Shown: piece by piece, positions 62,566 through 64,000 of the stretch
Layout of the letters: each line of letters begins with the position of its first letter
Position numbering within the stretch: position 1 is the stretch's first letter
Assembly (NCBI GenBank): GCA_013215145.1
Contig: JABSRP010000003.1
Span: 62,001 to 126,000, forward strand
Source: Pseudobacteriovorax sp.
GTDB lineage: Bacteria; Bdellovibrionota_B; Oligoflexia; Oligoflexales; Oligoflexaceae
Direction: 5' to 3'
DNA: 64,000 bases
The notes under the pieces: generated by a model
Seen by the model: only the letters and a program-made list of their open reading frames with translations
Told to the model about the DNA's origin: nothing
The model's database searches: none
Program-made: the position numbers and the translations under genes

Positions 62566-63495
62566 TTAGTTGATGATAGCCGTTCCCGTGACAGATAGAA
62601 TCGATGCCGCTGCATTATTTTCCATATTATAGATGGTCGGGCTACTGGCATCGGCTGCGATATCGCCAACAAGAGGTTTGAAGGCAAATGGTAGGGGAGA
62701 ATCATCGGGGCTAGGCTCGATGGAAATCACTGCTTTGCCCGATCGTAGGTCGAGAGGAAAACTCAAGCCTTCAGGTGCATTGGTTAAAAAGTCCTCACCA
62801 GGAAATGCTGGTCCGCCGGTACTAAATAGTTCCGCATCATCAGCGGCATCAACTTGGGTAAAGGTTCCTGTGGAAAGAGGAATGCCATCTTTTGTCACAG
62901 CCCAGCCTTCGTATTTCCAGCCATCAGGAAGTTCTGGAAGCACTAATCCTGCTTCGGGCGGTAGAGCTCCGAGAAACCAAATGCCGCTTCTTTCATTGAC
63001 ACTGTCAGCTGCGTCGTCGCCATCTGTTGGAGTCTTTAGTAAGTATTTTCCACTGGCATCGGCAAAGTCTGAGGCTAAAGAGGCCCCATTGGTTGTGGTC
63101 AACGCGGCGTTGCCGTTAGCGATCGCTCCTGAGACGATATGTGTTGCTGCGGGAGCTGGGTCAGTGTCATTGGCAGGTTCTATGGAAATCACAATGGCTT
63201 CAGCATCTGAAATATCGGCGTCTGGGGTAAACGTACCGTTAGCCACGGTATTGCCGTCACCATCGACAATATTGCCGTCGACAACGTTAAAAACTCCCGT
63301 GGAAATGGCCTCGCCATCAACGATCGCCCATCCCTCATATAGCAAACCATTATGTAATTCTGGTAAATTGGTAAAACTCAAGGTGATCGAACCTGAAGCT
63401 GGCCCCGTCGTGGTGTTATTGTTATCGTCATCATCGCCGCAGGCTGATGCAAGTAACGCGCTCGATAGTACTAGTGCTGTCCATGTCTTTTTCAT
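62566..63495 (-). CDS. lipoprotein with two RskA-like YEGWA repeats
   Basis: 309 aa with GAGGAG upstream. Signal peptide ends in LLASACGDD followed by an Asp/Asn-rich spacer. Two repeats of about 130 residues follow: LPELHNGLLYEGWAIVDG, STGVFNVV, VISIEPANDTDPAPAA; and LPELPDGWKYEGWAVTKDG, STGTFTQVD, VISIEPSPDDSPLPFA. The pattern (L-P-x-L-P-x-G-x-x-Y-E-G-W, later xISxEP) is like the C-terminal domain of anti-sigma factors of the RskA type, here without any sigma-binding part. An envelope protein, role unknown. It is acidic and low in Cys. Confidence 0.7.
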   Translation of the reverse strand: MKKTWTALVLSSALLASACGDDDDNNNTTTGPASGSITLSFTNLPELHNGLLYEGWAIVDGEAISTGVFNVVDGNIVDGDGNTVANGTFTPDADISDAEAIVISIEPANDTDPAPAATHIVSGAIANGNAALTTTNGASLASDFADASGKYLLKTPTDGDDAADSVNERSGIWFLGALPPEAGLVLPELPDGWKYEGWAVTKDGIPLSTGTFTQVDAADDAELFSTGGPAFPGEDFLTNAPEGLSFPLDLRSGKAVISIEPSPDDSPLPFAFKPLVGDIAADASSPTIYNMENNAAASILSVTGTAIIN

Positions 63496-63698
63496 GAAAA
63501 TCTCCTCTAAATCATTTGTCTTTTACGAATTCGATGACGTGGGTGTTTTTGTTACATGGCAAGGGAAGATAGGGTTTAGGAGTCGATCTTCATTAGGAAA
63601 AAACTTCTGAGGAAAACAGCTGAAGATGGTGAGCTGAGCCAGCAAGCACTTTAGGGAGCTTGCCGGTATGAGAGTCTCATAGTGGTCAATACAGGCGA

Positions 63699-63980
63699 CT
63701 ACATGCGAATGCATCCAGAGAAGGCTTCAAAGTCTCCGCCGTTTACCCGAACACTACCGACTGCGGGAAGTTCTTTGGCATTGCTACCGCGAAGACCGAG
63801 TTCGCCCGCGACGGACTGTTGGCTTTTAAACCTTAGATTGACAGGGTCTCGCGAGATGCCGATGTGACGGTAATTGACGCGGCTACTGGCAACCGATCCA
63901 AGCCCTTCGTACTTCTGTCCCCTTATGACCACGACCGCGTTGTTGTACTGATACTGGCAGCCAGTTGTGAAACGGAACAT
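63699..63980 (-). CDS. small hypothetical protein, 93 aa
   Basis: The start ATG at 63978-63980 has one of the best ribosome sites in the window (AAGGAGGAGAGG), which decides for this strand against an overlapping frame on the other. The product has no signal peptide; it reads NNAVVVIRGQKYEGLGS, SQQSVAGELGLRGSN and VGSVRVNGGDFEAFSGC, with Gly-rich turns. No family recognised. It lies just upstream of the YEGWA lipoprotein gene on the same strand and may be in its operon. Confidence 0.5.
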   Translation of the reverse strand: MFRFTTGCQYQYNNAVVVIRGQKYEGLGSVASSRVNYRHIGISRDPVNLRFKSQQSVAGELGLRGSNAKELPAVGSVRVNGGDFEAFSGCIRM

Positions 63981-64000
63981 GACCTCTCCTCCTTGAACTA

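Noticed and set aside
62633-63610. Long plus-strand frame (325 codons) opposite the YEGWA lipoprotein gene
   Set aside because: It is Ser/Ala/Pro-rich shadow coding of the lipoprotein gene; the minus-strand frame has a lipobox, a strong ribosome site and internal repeats.
1-64000. CRISPR arrays, rRNA and tRNA genes
   Set aside because: I looked for regularly spaced direct repeats, T-loop GGTTCGAATCC-like stretches and rRNA signatures and saw none; a covariance-model scan would be needed to exclude a tRNA fully.

Overview
The window looks like a chromosomal segment of a free-living Gram-negative bacterium of roughly 45% GC. It is rich in signal-peptide lipoproteins, TonB-dependent receptors and membrane sensors of the 7TMR-DISM type. 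That mix, with Oar-like receptors and CheA-like HPt/ATPase kinases, fits the Bdellovibrionota (Oligoflexia) or a neighbouring former-Deltaproteobacteria group. The placement is inferred from gene content only; there is no rRNA in the window.

Layout. 1-6.3 kb: RarD-type permease (cut by the window edge), a CcmH-like periplasmic protein, a fatty acid hydroxylase with a LysR regulator, a lipoprotein and a prepilin-like protein. 6.3-16.1 kb: a 7TMR-DISM/HPt/ATPase kinase, an Oar-like TonB receptor, a TrmB-like methyltransferase and a TonB receptor-lipoprotein operon. 16.1-27.3 kb: housekeeping and metabolic genes (GST, leuS, cytochrome c lipoprotein, DMT permease, EEP nuclease, CIA30 protein, and a LysR-controlled quinone oxidoreductase unit). 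27.5-35.3 kb: a second HPt kinase, a SCO1/thioredoxin pair, a cyclase gene broken by two in-frame stops, and oligopeptidase B. 35.3-40.3 kb: secreted proteins and a graveyard of IS1182, IS66 and IS3 remnants. 40.3-49.3 kb: a third HPt kinase, a trypsin-like protease, and a lipoprotein-sensor operon cut by a complete IS66 element. 49.4-55.2 kb: an accessory region with a P-loop kinase, a small gene framed by 70-bp inverted repeats, a hydrolase-TetR operon, an orphan Imm26 immunity gene, a photoactive yellow protein (PYP) joined in frame to an IS91 zinc-finger remnant, and a MITE-like element. 55.3-64 kb: secreted and membrane proteins, an intact 7TM-cyclase, a spondin-domain protein, and a hairpin-rich spacer holding two related palindromic mini-elements.

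How the genes work together. The recurring theme is signal input at the inner membrane. Three kinases carry HPt and CheA-like ATPase domains but no receiver. Three 7TM-type proteins belong with them: one intact cyclase, one cyclase interrupted by stops, and one sensor truncated by IS66. No response regulator lies in the window, so partners must be elsewhere. The strongest unusual finding is the PYP-like photoreceptor domain, with the chromophore cysteine, Tyr and Glu kept, in frame behind a transposase zinc finger. The second is the pair of mini-elements at 62.08-62.42 kb, where related cores in opposite orientation each sit inside a different long inverted repeat.
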